Positions 1-8,127 of a DNA stretch of 64,000 bases are shown piece after piece. Position numbers and translations under genes: made by a program. The notes beneath the pieces are model-generated. The model searched no databases. It had not been told where the DNA came from and worked only from the letters and a program-made list of their open reading frames with translations. Where the stretch lies: contig CAYYFX010000004.1 of the NCBI GenBank assembly GCA_964471155.1, forward strand, positions 1 through 64,000, in the 5' to 3' direction. Source of the DNA: CAYYFX01 sp964471155. Lineage in GTDB: Bacteria > ARS69. Positions within the stretch are counted from its first letter, which is position 1. Every line of letters begins with the position of its first letter.

Positions 1-599
1 TCGTGCGGCTCCACCGCGCGCTGCAGGTGCATGATGTGCCGGCCGCTCTCCTCGTACGCGGCACGCAGCGCCTTCTCGCCGTCGATGCGGCTCACGCCCA
101 CCCAGCCGCCGCCGTCGTACGGCTTCATGTACATCGGGTAACCGAGCCGCTCGCCCACCTGGCCGAGGTCGAACAGCCGCGCGTACCGCTCCAGCGTGGG
201 CCGGAGATCCGGCTTCGGCTCGTACTCCTTCGGCGGCACGAGCCACGTCTCCGGCACCGGCAGCCCCAGCCGCATCATGGCGCAGTACGACGTGTGCTTC
301 TCCATGGACTGGATCGTCCACGGGTTGTTGAACACGTACACGTCGTCCATCACGACCGACTTCTTGATCCACTCGCGGCTGGTGTGGTACCAGTGCGTGA
401 GCCGGTCGATCACGAGGTCGTAGCGGCGCGGCTTGCGCAGGTCGAACGGCTCGATCGTGACGCGCTCCACCTCGAAGCGCACGGTGTCCCGTCCGATCGG
501 CAGCGCCAGATCCAGGCGCTTCAGGATCTCCTCGAACGCGATCGGCCAGCAGATGTCGGCGCCCAGCGAGAGACCGATCCTCTTGGTGACGTCAGCCAT
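1..599 (-). CDS. ATP-grasp domain protein (partial, C-terminus beyond window)
   Basis: The gene starts at ATG 599 and runs off the left edge, leaving about 199 N-terminal residues. The visible part opens MADVTKRIGLSLGADICWP, has a central FNNPWTIQSMEKHTSYC stretch, and then a glycine-rich MKPYDGGGWVGVSRI segment that looks like the nucleotide-binding loop of the ATP-grasp fold. ATP-grasp enzymes activate a carboxylate with ATP and join it to an amine, thiol or hydroxyl. It is the last gene of a minus-strand run glgA - ATP-grasp - S51-like - esterase - this gene, 56 nt after the esterase stop. It is clearly different in sequence from the three paralogous ATP-grasp proteins of the same cluster, so it probably does a different step. 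The substrate is unknown. Confidence 0.75.
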   Translation of the reverse strand, partial: MADVTKRIGLSLGADICWPIAFEEILKRLDLALPIGRDTVRFEVERVTIEPFDLRKPRRYDLVIDRLTHWYHTSREWIKKSVVMDDVYVFNNPWTIQSMEKHTSYCAMMRLGLPVPETWLVPPKEYEPKPDLRPTLERYARLFDLGQVGERLGYPMYMKPYDGGGWVGVSRIDGEKALRAAYEESGRHIMHLQRAVEPH

Positions 600-655
600 T
601 CCTGCCTCGGGGATTGGGGTCGCGCGGATCGCCGCACGGGACGCTGCGCGGAACG

Positions 656-1831
656 CTATTCATACACCATCCACAGGGGCCCCGGGAACAGCCAGGAGAG
701 CCCCTCGCGCAGCCGGTCGCGCCAGTTCTCCCAGTTGTGCCCGTCGCGGGCCTCCACCCAGCGCACGTCCATGCCGGCGGACTGCAGCACCGGCACGAGC
801 GAGCGGTTCTCGTAGATGAGCGACTCGAACGTCCCGCAGGTGAGGAACACGCGGCTCGCCACCCGGGCGGGCGCGCGCCGGTACCGGTTCATGAACGCCA
901 CGATGGGCTCGAACGTGGGACCGCGCTCGCGCGCGGCCGCCTCGCCGAGGTCGGAGAAGGCGAACGACCCGGACTGCAGCAGCAGCCGCCCGAAGAGATC
1001 CGGGTAGCGCACCGCGGTGGAGAAGGACGCCACCGCGCCGAGGCTGGCGCCCATCAGGCAGCGCGCCGCGGGCTGCCGCTCCAGCGGGTAGCGCTCCTCC
1101 AGCAGCGGCAGCAGCTCCTCCGCCACGAAGCGCGCGTGCGGTTCGTGGTCCGCATACTCGCGCAACCGCTCGCGCGGGTGCAGGAGGGCGGCCACCACGC
1201 CGGGGATCTCGCGGCGCGCGATCAGGTTGTCCAGCACCGCCTTCAGGCTGGAATAGTTCAGGTAGTCCGGCCCGTCGTGCACCACGAGCAGCGGGTAGTT
1301 GCGCGTGGCCCGGAAGCGCGGCGGCAGGTACATCGTGACCGGCACGGGCCGGCGGTGCGCGTCGCTCGCGAGCACCACGTCCTCCAGGCGGCCCGCCGCG
1401 ACCTCCGGGTCGGGCAGCGACCACTCCGGCGTCTCGTACCCGTGCGTCGTGCACACGGAGTTCGCGCCGAAGGGATCCCGGGCGCGCTTCGCGTTCCGCG
1501 GATCCTCGATCCACTCCGCGTGCCGCCCGTGCAGGATCTCCAGCTTGTACTCCACGCGGGCGCGGTCCGGGAGCCGCAGCGTCAGCACCCACAGGTCCGT
1601 GGCGCCCACGCGCCGGAACGCCTGCGACGCCGGCAGCCCGTACACCCAGTGCCGGAGGTTCACGGCGGTGGCCGCGCCGCGCCACGCGAAGGTGACGGCG
1701 CCCTCCTCCACGAGCGGGAACTCGTGCGCCGCGAGGAAGGCGTCCACGTCCGCGGCGGTGAGGTCCTCGCGCGCCTCGAGCGCGCGCACGATCGGGCTCG
1801 CCGACTCCGGGTCGTCCACGCGCCCGATCAC
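656..1831 (-). CDS. Fes-like alpha/beta-hydrolase esterase
   Basis: A 391-residue protein of the enterochelin-esterase-like (COG2382) type. The first about 130 residues resemble the beta-sandwich N-domain of Fes proteins. The rest is an alpha/beta hydrolase with nucleophile elbow MGASLGAV (G-x-S-x-G) and a C-terminal DGHNWENWRDRL segment supplying the likely catalytic His. There is no signal peptide, so it is probably cytoplasmic. The start chosen is GTG 1831, which overlaps the upstream stop as GTGA and implies translational coupling. Family members hydrolyse esters of many kinds, so siderophore hydrolysis should not be assumed; no siderophore genes are near. Its place among ATP-grasp ligases and an S51-like peptidase suggests it works on their product. 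Confidence 0.8.
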   Translation of the reverse strand: MIGRVDDPESASPIVRALEAREDLTAADVDAFLAAHEFPLVEEGAVTFAWRGAATAVNLRHWVYGLPASQAFRRVGATDLWVLTLRLPDRARVEYKLEILHGRHAEWIEDPRNAKRARDPFGANSVCTTHGYETPEWSLPDPEVAAGRLEDVVLASDAHRRPVPVTMYLPPRFRATRNYPLLVVHDGPDYLNYSSLKAVLDNLIARREIPGVVAALLHPRERLREYADHEPHARFVAEELLPLLEERYPLERQPAARCLMGASLGAVASFSTAVRYPDLFGRLLLQSGSFAFSDLGEAAARERGPTFEPIVAFMNRYRRAPARVASRVFLTCGTFESLIYENRSLVPVLQSAGMDVRWVEARDGHNWENWRDRLREGLSWLFPGPLWMVYE

Positions 1832-2829
1832 GACCCCACCTCCGCCAGCCCGCCCGAGGCGTCCAGCCGGCGCGCGCCGCCGGAGGCCGCGACGCGGTCG
1901 CCGCGCAGCTCGAGCACGGCGGGCTCGTCCAGCGTGATGCACGACGCGGGCGCGAAGCGTCGCGCGAACCGGCCCACGCGAGCGCCGTCCTCCAGCCGCA
2001 GCCGGGTGGACGCGTCCGGCAGCGCCACGAGATCCTTCACCAGCGCCAGCCCCGCGTCGAAGACCTCGGCGTTGCCCGGGCCCCACGGCGGGCTGTCGTG
2101 GTACACCACCACGCGTTCCGTGAGCGCCATGGCGCCGGCGGACCACGCCACGACCGGCTGGTCGTCGCGCAGCGCCTCCGCCACCGCGAAGAAGCGCAGC
2201 CGGTTCGCCAGCACCGCCACGTGCCCGCCCGCGATCACGAGCGCCTCGCAGCCGCGCACGACCTGCCGCACCTCCTCCCGGTGCTGCTGCACCGCGGGCC
2301 GGTTGGACAGGTCCAGCGTCTCGTCCCACTCGGCGAACACGTCGCGGACGCGCGCGAGGTGCCGCGCGTCCAGCTCGCGCAGGGCGGCCACCGCTTCGCG
2401 CCGCTCCCACGCCAGCGCCTCCTGGGGACCGGCGCGGAGCTCCAGCTCCGCGAGCGCGGCGACCGCGTGCGCGAGGCGCAGGTCGTACAGGCGACGCATG
2501 GCGCGCAGGAAGTCCTGCCGTTCGCGGTGCGCGTTCGCCACGTCCGGATGGGAGGTGAAGATCACGTCGGCGCGCGCGTGCAGCCGCAGGTCCACGACGC
2601 GCGTGCCCAGCCGCGCCAGGACCGCCACGTCCCCCTCGCCCTCCTGCAGCCCGGCCGTGACGACCGCCACGCGCCCGCGCAGGCCGAGCCGGGCGAGGAC
2701 GTCGGGCAGCGTGGGGGCCTTGCGCTGGGGCCCCACCAGGACGACCGTGCGCGATCCCGCCGCGCGCGGCGCCCGCACCGGGGTCGCTTCCGCGGTCTCC
2801 GGTCCGGCGGCGGCCATGGCCGCCGTCAC
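1828..2829 (-). CDS. Peptidase S51 / type 1 glutamine-amidotransferase-like protein
   Basis: A 333-residue protein whose middle holds ALVIAGGHVAVLANRL followed by VVAWSAGAMALTERV. The W-S-A-G-A segment matches the nucleophile turn of family S51 (peptidase E, cyanophycinase). The N-terminal third is a Rossmann-like segment beginning RTVVLVGPQRKAPTLP. S51 enzymes are serine peptidases that cleave next to Asp; cyanophycinase degrades the storage polymer cyanophycin. GTG 2829 overlaps the upstream stop (GTGA); ATG 2817 is the alternative start. Position between ATP-grasp and esterase genes suggests a linked catabolic or processing role. I cannot tell peptidase from an amidotransferase-like non-peptidase by eye. 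Confidence 0.7.
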   Translation of the reverse strand: MTAAMAAAGPETAEATPVRAPRAAGSRTVVLVGPQRKAPTLPDVLARLGLRGRVAVVTAGLQEGEGDVAVLARLGTRVVDLRLHARADVIFTSHPDVANAHRERQDFLRAMRRLYDLRLAHAVAALAELELRAGPQEALAWERREAVAALRELDARHLARVRDVFAEWDETLDLSNRPAVQQHREEVRQVVRGCEALVIAGGHVAVLANRLRFFAVAEALRDDQPVVAWSAGAMALTERVVVYHDSPPWGPGNAEVFDAGLALVKDLVALPDASTRLRLEDGARVGRFARRFAPASCITLDEPAVLELRGDRVAASGGARRLDASGGLAEVGS

Positions 2830-4049
2830 CGGGCCCTCACCTTCACGGTCTCGCCCACGCGGTTCAGCATGGCGCGCAGCTCGTCGAAGTCCGGGTGGCG
2901 CATGCGCACCCACGCGTTGGCCATGTACCCCGCCTCCACGCCCTGCGTGGGCGTGCCGGGGCTCGGGAGGTGGAAGTCGATGATCCACTCGCCGTAGTCG
3001 TGCTGGATGCGGTCCAGCCCCTCGTACCGGTCGATCACGCCGTCCCGGTCCGGACGGAGGTTGATGATCCCCGCGGAGTACCGCCGCGATGGCGCGCGGG
3101 ACGTCTTCCCCCAGCAGATCGCCATCGCCCACTCGGCGTACAGGTCCATCTCGTTCGCGGCGCAGTACAGGTCCCACGCGCCCACCCCCGGCGGCCGGCA
3201 CCCGATCTCCGAGAACTTGATGCCCTTCGGCCCGAAGAACCACTCCATGTGCGTGGGCGATGTCCCGATCCCGAGCGCCGCGATCACCCGGCGACCCAGG
3301 TCGCGCACCTCCGCGTAGTCCGGCGCGGAATCGATGCGGTTCGTGACCACGAACTGGGGCGAGATCCAGCGCGTGCGCATGGCCTCGAGCACGTTCGGGA
3401 AGTAGTGCGTCACGAAGTCGTGGTGCACCTTCCCGTCCACCGTCACGGTGTCGTAGAAGCCCTCGTGCCCTTCGATGAACTCCTCGATCGCCACGGACTG
3501 CCCGTGCGCGAGCCCGCTGGCCTCGATGGCCGCCTCCAGCTCCGCCGCGTCGGCCGCCTTGTAGGTGCCGGACGCGCCCGCCCCGCCGCGCGGCTTCACG
3601 ATGAGCGGGTAGCCCGCCCGCGCCGCGAACTCCCGCGCCGCCTCGGGCCGGTCCGCGCCGGTGGACTGCGCGCACGGGATGCCCGCGCCGCGCAGCACCT
3701 CCTTCATGGTGGGCTTGTCGCGGCACGCCCAGGCGGTCCGCGTGGACGTCCCGGGGATGCCCAGCGCCTCGCGCACCCGGGCGGCGCCCATGACGTGCGC
3801 CTCCACGGTGGCCTCCAGGCGGTCCACCTGCAGGCGCTCGTTCACCCAGCGGACCGCCCGCAGCATCTCGTCCTCGTCCACCACGGAGCGGACGCGCTCG
3901 TAGTGCACCATCTGGTTCTTGAGGTCCGCCGGCAACGCCTCCAGCGGGCGCTCGCCGATCCCCGTGACGGTGGCGCCCACGGCGTGCAGGCCGCGGACGA
4001 ACTCGCGCTGGTTCGCCGGGAACGCCGGCTCGACGAAGACGACGTGCAT
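2826..4049 (-). CDS. ATP-grasp ligase, paralogue 1
   Basis: A 407-residue protein with pre-ATP-grasp domain (1-105, opening MHVVFVEPAFPANQREF), then RDKPTMKEVL (about 110-119), the glycine-rich nucleotide loop YPLIVKPRGGAGASGT (147-162), EEFIEGHEGFYDTVTVDG (189-206), THMEWFF (266-272) and the metal-binding EIGCRPPG (281-288). It shares length and all these blocks with the two plus-strand neighbours at 5595 and 6883, so the three are paralogues. The fold joins a carboxylate to an amine or similar acceptor using ATP. It lies 2 nt downstream of glgA and is coupled by GTGA to the S51-like gene. The substrate cannot be read from the sequence. Confidence 0.85.
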   Translation of the reverse strand: MHVVFVEPAFPANQREFVRGLHAVGATVTGIGERPLEALPADLKNQMVHYERVRSVVDEDEMLRAVRWVNERLQVDRLEATVEAHVMGAARVREALGIPGTSTRTAWACRDKPTMKEVLRGAGIPCAQSTGADRPEAAREFAARAGYPLIVKPRGGAGASGTYKAADAAELEAAIEASGLAHGQSVAIEEFIEGHEGFYDTVTVDGKVHHDFVTHYFPNVLEAMRTRWISPQFVVTNRIDSAPDYAEVRDLGRRVIAALGIGTSPTHMEWFFGPKGIKFSEIGCRPPGVGAWDLYCAANEMDLYAEWAMAICWGKTSRAPSRRYSAGIINLRPDRDGVIDRYEGLDRIQHDYGEWIIDFHLPSPGTPTQGVEAGYMANAWVRMRHPDFDELRAMLNRVGETVKVRAR

Positions 4050-4051
4050 CG

Positions 4052-5527
4052 TCACACCCCCGCGTGCGCGGGCGCCTTCACCCGCTCGTACAGCTCCTCG
4101 TAGCGGCGCCCCTGCGCGTCCCACGAGAAGTCCGCCGCCATGCCGTTCAGGACCATCCGCTTCCAGTGCTCCGGCTGCCGGTACAGCGTGAGCGCGGCCT
4201 CGACGGCCCAGCGGACGCCGTCGGGCGTGGGGTGCTCGAACGAGATGCCGTTCCCCGTGCCGTCCTTCGGGTCGTACAGCTGCACGGTGTCCGCCAGGCC
4301 GCCCGTCCTCCGCACGACGGGCACCGTCCCGTAGATCAGGCTGTACATCTGGTTCAGCCCGCACGGCTCGTACAGCGACGGCATGAGGAACATGTCCGAG
4401 CCCGCCTCGATCCGGTGGGCGAGCGCGGCGTTGAAGCCCGCGTGGAAGAACACCTTCCCGGCGAAGCGGCGCATCAGCTCCTCGAAGAAGCGCTCCCAGC
4501 GTCCCTCGCCCGAGGCCAGCACCACGAGCCGCAGGTCGTGCCGGGACAGCAGGTCCGGCAGCGGCTCCTCCAGCAGCGCGATGCCCTTCTGCCCGGCCAG
4601 CCGCGTGATCATGCCGATCACGGGCACGCCCTTCGCGTACGGCAGGCGCGTCTCCTGCAGCAGCGCCTCCTTGTTCCTCTCCTTGCGCCACACGCTCTTC
4701 GCCGAGAACCGCGCCTTGATGTGCGGGTCCGTGCGCGGGTTCCACAGCTCCGTGTCCACGCCGTTCAGGATGCCGGACATCGTCTCCTCGCGCGCCTGCA
4801 GCAGCTCGTGCAGCCCCATCCCGTACGTCTCCGTGCGGATCTCCCGGGCGTACGTGGGGCTCACGGTGGTCAGCCAGTCCGCGTGCAGGATGCCCGTCTT
4901 CAGGAAGCCCAAGCGCCCGGCCTTCAGGTCGTCCTGGTGGAACCACCCCTTCACGACGTCCAGCGACAGCTCCTTCCCGGCGTCCGCCGGGAAGATCCCC
5001 TGGTAGCCGAGGTTGTGGATCGTGAGGACGGTGCGCGAGCGGCGGAACAGCTGGTCCCAGGCGTACAGGGACTTGAGGTACACCGGCACGAGCGCCGTCT
5101 GCCAGTCGTGGCAGTGGATGATGTCCGGGCCCCACTGCATCCGCTGGCAGCACTCGAGGGCCGCGCGGCCGAGCAGGCCGAAGCGCAGCGGCTCGTCGGG
5201 ATCGTTCGTGTACAGGCCCGCCCGGTCGTACAGCACGGGGCAGTGGATGAAGTGCACCGGGACCTCGGTGCCCGGCAGGCGCGCGCGGTATGCGGAGAAC
5301 GCCAGGGTCCGCTCCCCCATCCGCACCGGGACGTCCGTGGCCCCGGGCAGCGGCGCGAAGTCGTAGGCGTCCACGTCGATGGACGAGTACAGCGGGACGA
5401 AGACGCGCACGTCGTGGCCGGCGCGGGCCAGGTGGGCGGGGAGGGCGGCGGAGACGTCGGCCAGCCCTCCGGTCTTCGCGAAGGGGGCGATCTCGCTCGT
5501 GACGTACGCGACGGAGGTCCGGGCCAT
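4052..5527 (-). CDS. glgA: Glycogen synthase (ADP-glucose type, GT5)
   Basis: A 491-residue GT5 glycogen synthase transferring glucose from ADP-glucose to the end of an alpha-1,4-glucan. The N-terminal ADP-glucose binding signature KTGGLADVSAALP is at about residues 18-30, GILNGVDTELWNP is central, and the GT-B C-domain carries MPSLYEPCGLNQMY and RRTGGLADTV. Length is normal for the family (about 480). It heads the minus-strand operon with the ATP-grasp, S51-like and esterase genes, with a 2-nt gap to the next start. No glgC is in the window and glgB is separate, so the odd context is the ligases rather than the glycogen set. The leader after the predicted promoter would be only about 3 nt. 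Confidence 0.95.
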   Translation of the reverse strand: MARTSVAYVTSEIAPFAKTGGLADVSAALPAHLARAGHDVRVFVPLYSSIDVDAYDFAPLPGATDVPVRMGERTLAFSAYRARLPGTEVPVHFIHCPVLYDRAGLYTNDPDEPLRFGLLGRAALECCQRMQWGPDIIHCHDWQTALVPVYLKSLYAWDQLFRRSRTVLTIHNLGYQGIFPADAGKELSLDVVKGWFHQDDLKAGRLGFLKTGILHADWLTTVSPTYAREIRTETYGMGLHELLQAREETMSGILNGVDTELWNPRTDPHIKARFSAKSVWRKERNKEALLQETRLPYAKGVPVIGMITRLAGQKGIALLEEPLPDLLSRHDLRLVVLASGEGRWERFFEELMRRFAGKVFFHAGFNAALAHRIEAGSDMFLMPSLYEPCGLNQMYSLIYGTVPVVRRTGGLADTVQLYDPKDGTGNGISFEHPTPDGVRWAVEAALTLYRQPEHWKRMVLNGMAADFSWDAQGRRYEELYERVKAPAHAGV

Positions 5528-5536
5528 AGGGGCGGG

Positions 5537-5565
5537 AGTCTAGCATCTCCCCCCGTCCGTGACAG
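5537..5565 (-). promoter_or_regulatory. Predicted sigma-70-type promoter of the glgA operon
   Basis: Read on the minus strand: CTGTCA (5565-5560), 17-nt spacer, TAGACT (5542-5537). Four of six bases match consensus in each box. Transcription would begin near 5530, three bases before the glgA ATG, giving an almost leaderless mRNA. The -35 box overlaps that of the divergent promoter on the other strand. Confidence 0.5.
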
Positions 5566-5587
5566 CCACTCGCCCCACGGGTAGGAT
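5559..5587 (+). promoter_or_regulatory. Predicted sigma-70-type promoter of the plus-strand ATP-grasp pair
   Basis: GTGACA (5559-5564), 17-nt spacer, TAGGAT (5582-5587). Five of six and four of six bases match consensus. The expected start point is at or next to the ATG at 5595, so the transcript would be leaderless; no Shine-Dalgarno sequence is visible. Its -35 hexamer shares five base pairs with the glgA -35 on the opposite strand. Confidence 0.5.
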
Positions 5588-5594
5588 CCGCGCC

Positions 5595-6809
5595 ATGCCC
5601 AACGTGGTGTTCTGCGCCCCGTTCCTGCTGGAGACGACGCGGCGCTTCGTGGAGGCGGCCGCCGGCGTCCCCGGAACCCGCGTCGCCCTGGTGACGCAGC
5701 AGCCGGCGGAGTCGCTCCCCGCGGAGCTGGCGGAGAAGGTGGCGCTCGTGGTGAAGTGCCGCGACGCGCTGGCGCCGGACGCCCTGGCCGAGGCCGTGCG
5801 CTCCGTGCAGTCCCGGCTGGGGAAGGTGGACCGGCTGCTCGGCGCGCTGGAGGAGCTGCAGGTCCCCCTGGGGCAGGTCCGCGCCGCGCTGGGCATCCCC
5901 GGCATGGACGGCGAGACGGCCCGGAACTTCCGCGACAAGAGCCGCATGAAGGGGATCCTCGCCGCGCACGGCCTCCCCTGCGCGCGCCACCACCGCGTGC
6001 GCACGCCGGCCGAGGCGCTGCGCTTCGCGGAGGCCGTGGGCTATCCGCTCGTGGTGAAGCCGCCCGAGGGTTCCGGCGCGCGGAACACGTTCCGCGTGGA
6101 GGACGAGTCCCAGCTCCGGGAGGCCATGGCGCAGGGCGGCAAGGGCGAGACGATGCTGGAGGAGTTCGTCCGGGGCCGGGAGCACTCCTTCGACAGCGTC
6201 ATGCAGCGGGGCCGGCTGGTCTGGTTCTCGTCCTGCCACTACCTGCCGGGACCGCTCGAGGTGCTGGAGAAGCCCTGGATCCAGTGGTGCGTCGTCATCC
6301 CCCGGGAGGCGCGGCACCCGCAGTACGCGGACATCGCGCGGGCGGCGGAGGCGTCGCTGCTCGCGCTGGGGATGCCGGACGGGCTCAGCCACCTGGAGTG
6401 GTTCCGCCGCGACGACGGGAGCCTCGCCGTCTCCGAGGTCGGCGCACGGCCGCCCGGCGCGCAGTTCGTCTCCCTGATCTCGTGGGCGCACGCCGTGGAC
6501 ATGTACCGCGCCTGGGCGCGCCTGATGATCCTGGACGAGTTCGACCCGCCGTCGCGCCCGTTCGCGGCGGGCGCCGCCTTCCTGCGGGCGCAGGGGACCG
6601 GCAAGCGCATCACCGCCGTGCACGGCGTGCCGGAGGCGGCCCGCGACGTGGCGGATCTCGCGGTGGAGGTGCGCCTGCCGCCGCGGGGGGCGGTGCCGCG
6701 CAGCACCTACGAGGGCGACGGCTGGGTCATCGTGCGCCACCCGCGCACCGAGGTCGTGGAAGCCGCGCTCGGCAAGATCGTCCGCACGATCCGCGTGGAG
6801 CTGGGGTAG
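5595..6809 (+). CDS. ATP-grasp ligase, paralogue 2
   Basis: A 404-residue ATP-grasp protein of the same build as the neighbours at 2826 and 6883: N-domain MPNVVFCAPFLLETTRRF, then FRDKSRMKGIL (112-122), nucleotide loop YPLVVKPPEGSGARNT (150-165), LEEFVRGREHSFDSV (188-202), SHLEWF (265-270) and EVGARPPG (281-288). The glycine-rich loop differs from both paralogues, which hints at a different substrate or rate. It starts at ATG 5595 immediately after a predicted promoter with no Shine-Dalgarno sequence. The next paralogue follows after 73 nt in the same direction. Soluble, no signal peptide. The reaction is presumed to be ATP-driven carboxylate ligation; the substrates are unknown. Confidence 0.85.
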   Translation: MPNVVFCAPFLLETTRRFVEAAAGVPGTRVALVTQQPAESLPAELAEKVALVVKCRDALAPDALAEAVRSVQSRLGKVDRLLGALEELQVPLGQVRAALGIPGMDGETARNFRDKSRMKGILAAHGLPCARHHRVRTPAEALRFAEAVGYPLVVKPPEGSGARNTFRVEDESQLREAMAQGGKGETMLEEFVRGREHSFDSVMQRGRLVWFSSCHYLPGPLEVLEKPWIQWCVVIPREARHPQYADIARAAEASLLALGMPDGLSHLEWFRRDDGSLAVSEVGARPPGAQFVSLISWAHAVDMYRAWARLMILDEFDPPSRPFAAGAAFLRAQGTGKRITAVHGVPEAARDVADLAVEVRLPPRGAVPRSTYEGDGWVIVRHPRTEVVEAALGKIVRTIRVELG

Positions 6810-6882
6810 GATCCGCGGCGCGCGCCGGCGTGCCGCCGCGGCCGCCCCGAACCGGGGACGCCATCCTCCAGGGAGGTCCGCC

Positions 6883-8100
6883 ATGAACGTCCTGATGCTC
6901 TCCCCGGGGTTCCCCCCGGAGCAGCCTCTCTTCACGCGCGGGCTGGCCGAGGTGGGCGCCCGGGTGATCGGCGTGGGCGACCAGCCGCAGGCGGCCCTGC
7001 CGGAGCCCGTGCGCAAGGCGCTGTCCGGCTACGTGCAGGTCCGCTCCCTGACCGACGAGGGCGCGCTCCTGGAGGATCTGCGCCCGGCGGCGGACCGGCT
7101 GCGGCTGGACCGCATCCTGTGCCTGTGGGAGCCCGTGATGATCGCGGCGGCGCGGCTGCGGGAGGCGCTCGACGTTCCGGGGATGACGGTGGAGGAGACG
7201 GTCCCCTTCCGGGACAAGGAAGTCATGAAGCGCCGCCTCGACGCGGCGGGCATCCGCACGCCGCGGCACGGCAACGCCACCACCGCCGCGCAGGTGCGCA
7301 TGCACGCCGAGCGCATCGGGTACCCGCTCATCGTGAAGCCCATCGCCGGCGCCGGGTCCCGGGACACGCACAAGGTGGAGAGCGCGCAGGAGCTCGAGAA
7401 GGTGATCGGTCTCGTGCGCCACGTGCCCGAGGTCTCGGTCGAGGAGTTCGTGGACGGCGAGGACTACACGTTCGACACGGTCACGGTGGACGGCGAGGTG
7501 AAGTACTACAACATCGCCTTCTACCGGCCGCGCGCGCTGGTCTCGCGGGAGCACCACTGGATCAGCCAGCAGACGATCTGCCGTCGCGACGTGGACGGGC
7601 GGCACGTGGCGCAGGGGCGCGAGATGGGCTTCGCCGTGCTGAAGGCGCTGGGCTTCCGCACCGGCTTCACGCACATGGAATGGTACCGGAAGCCGGACGG
7701 CGAGGCCGTGTTCGGCGAGATCGCCGCCCGCGCGCCCGGCGTCCGCACGGTGGACCTGATGAACTACGCCTGCGACCTGGACCTGTTCACCGGGTGGGCG
7801 GAGGCGGAGTGCCACGGGCGGTTCTCGCAGCCGGTCGAGCGCAAGTTCTTCTCCGCCGGCGTGTTCAAGCGGGCGAACGGCGACGGCGTGATCCGCCGCA
7901 TCGAGGGACTGGAGCGCATCCTCGCGGAGTTCGGCCACCACGTGTGCGCGGTGGACCTCACGCCGGTCGGCCAGCCCCGGAAGGACTGGCGGTCGTCCGT
8001 GATCGGCGACGGGTTCGTGATGATGCGCCACCCGGACCTCGAGACCACGCTGGAGATGGCCGACCGGGTCGCCACGGAAGTGCAGCTGTACGCCGCGTGA
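6883..8100 (+). CDS. ATP-grasp ligase, paralogue 3
   Basis: A 405-residue paralogue with N-domain MNVLMLSPGFPPEQPLF, FRDKEVMKRRL (109-119), loop YPLIVKPIAGAGSRDT (147-162), VEEFVDGEDYTFDTVTVDG (186-204), FTHMEWY (262-268) and EIAARAPG (279-286). The last block has Ala for the Pro seen in the other two (RAPG against RPPG). A strong Shine-Dalgarno sequence (CAGGGAGGTC) precedes ATG 6883, unlike paralogue 2. It is closest by eye to the minus-strand paralogue 1, sharing the VDGE/VDGK and THMEW blocks. It ends 27 nt before the convergent glgB stop. Confidence 0.85.
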   Translation: MNVLMLSPGFPPEQPLFTRGLAEVGARVIGVGDQPQAALPEPVRKALSGYVQVRSLTDEGALLEDLRPAADRLRLDRILCLWEPVMIAAARLREALDVPGMTVEETVPFRDKEVMKRRLDAAGIRTPRHGNATTAAQVRMHAERIGYPLIVKPIAGAGSRDTHKVESAQELEKVIGLVRHVPEVSVEEFVDGEDYTFDTVTVDGEVKYYNIAFYRPRALVSREHHWISQQTICRRDVDGRHVAQGREMGFAVLKALGFRTGFTHMEWYRKPDGEAVFGEIAARAPGVRTVDLMNYACDLDLFTGWAEAECHGRFSQPVERKFFSAGVFKRANGDGVIRRIEGLERILAEFGHHVCAVDLTPVGQPRKDWRSSVIGDGFVMMRHPDLETTLEMADRVATEVQLYAA

Positions 8101-8124
8101 GCCCGCCGGCGGTCCGGGGCGGGC
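8101..8124. terminator. GC-rich hairpin between convergent ATP-grasp 3 and glgB
   Basis: GCCCGCC (8101-8107) pairs with GGCGGGC (8118-8124) across a 10-nt loop, directly after the ATP-grasp stop and just before the glgB stop on the other strand. There is no T-run, so it is a terminator-like stem rather than a canonical intrinsic terminator. It could serve both strands. Confidence 0.4.
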
Positions 8125-8127
8125 GCG

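Noticed and set aside
656..1831. Enterochelin esterase (siderophore hydrolysis)
   Set aside because: The fold matches Fes, but there are no siderophore synthesis or TonB receptor genes nearby, so only a general esterase call is justified.
2826..7016. Very long minus-strand open frame (about 1,400 codons) covering glgA and the ATP-grasp genes
   Set aside because: Only the last 407 codons form a real protein; the rest is an antisense or out-of-frame shadow, common because stops are rare in this GC-rich DNA.
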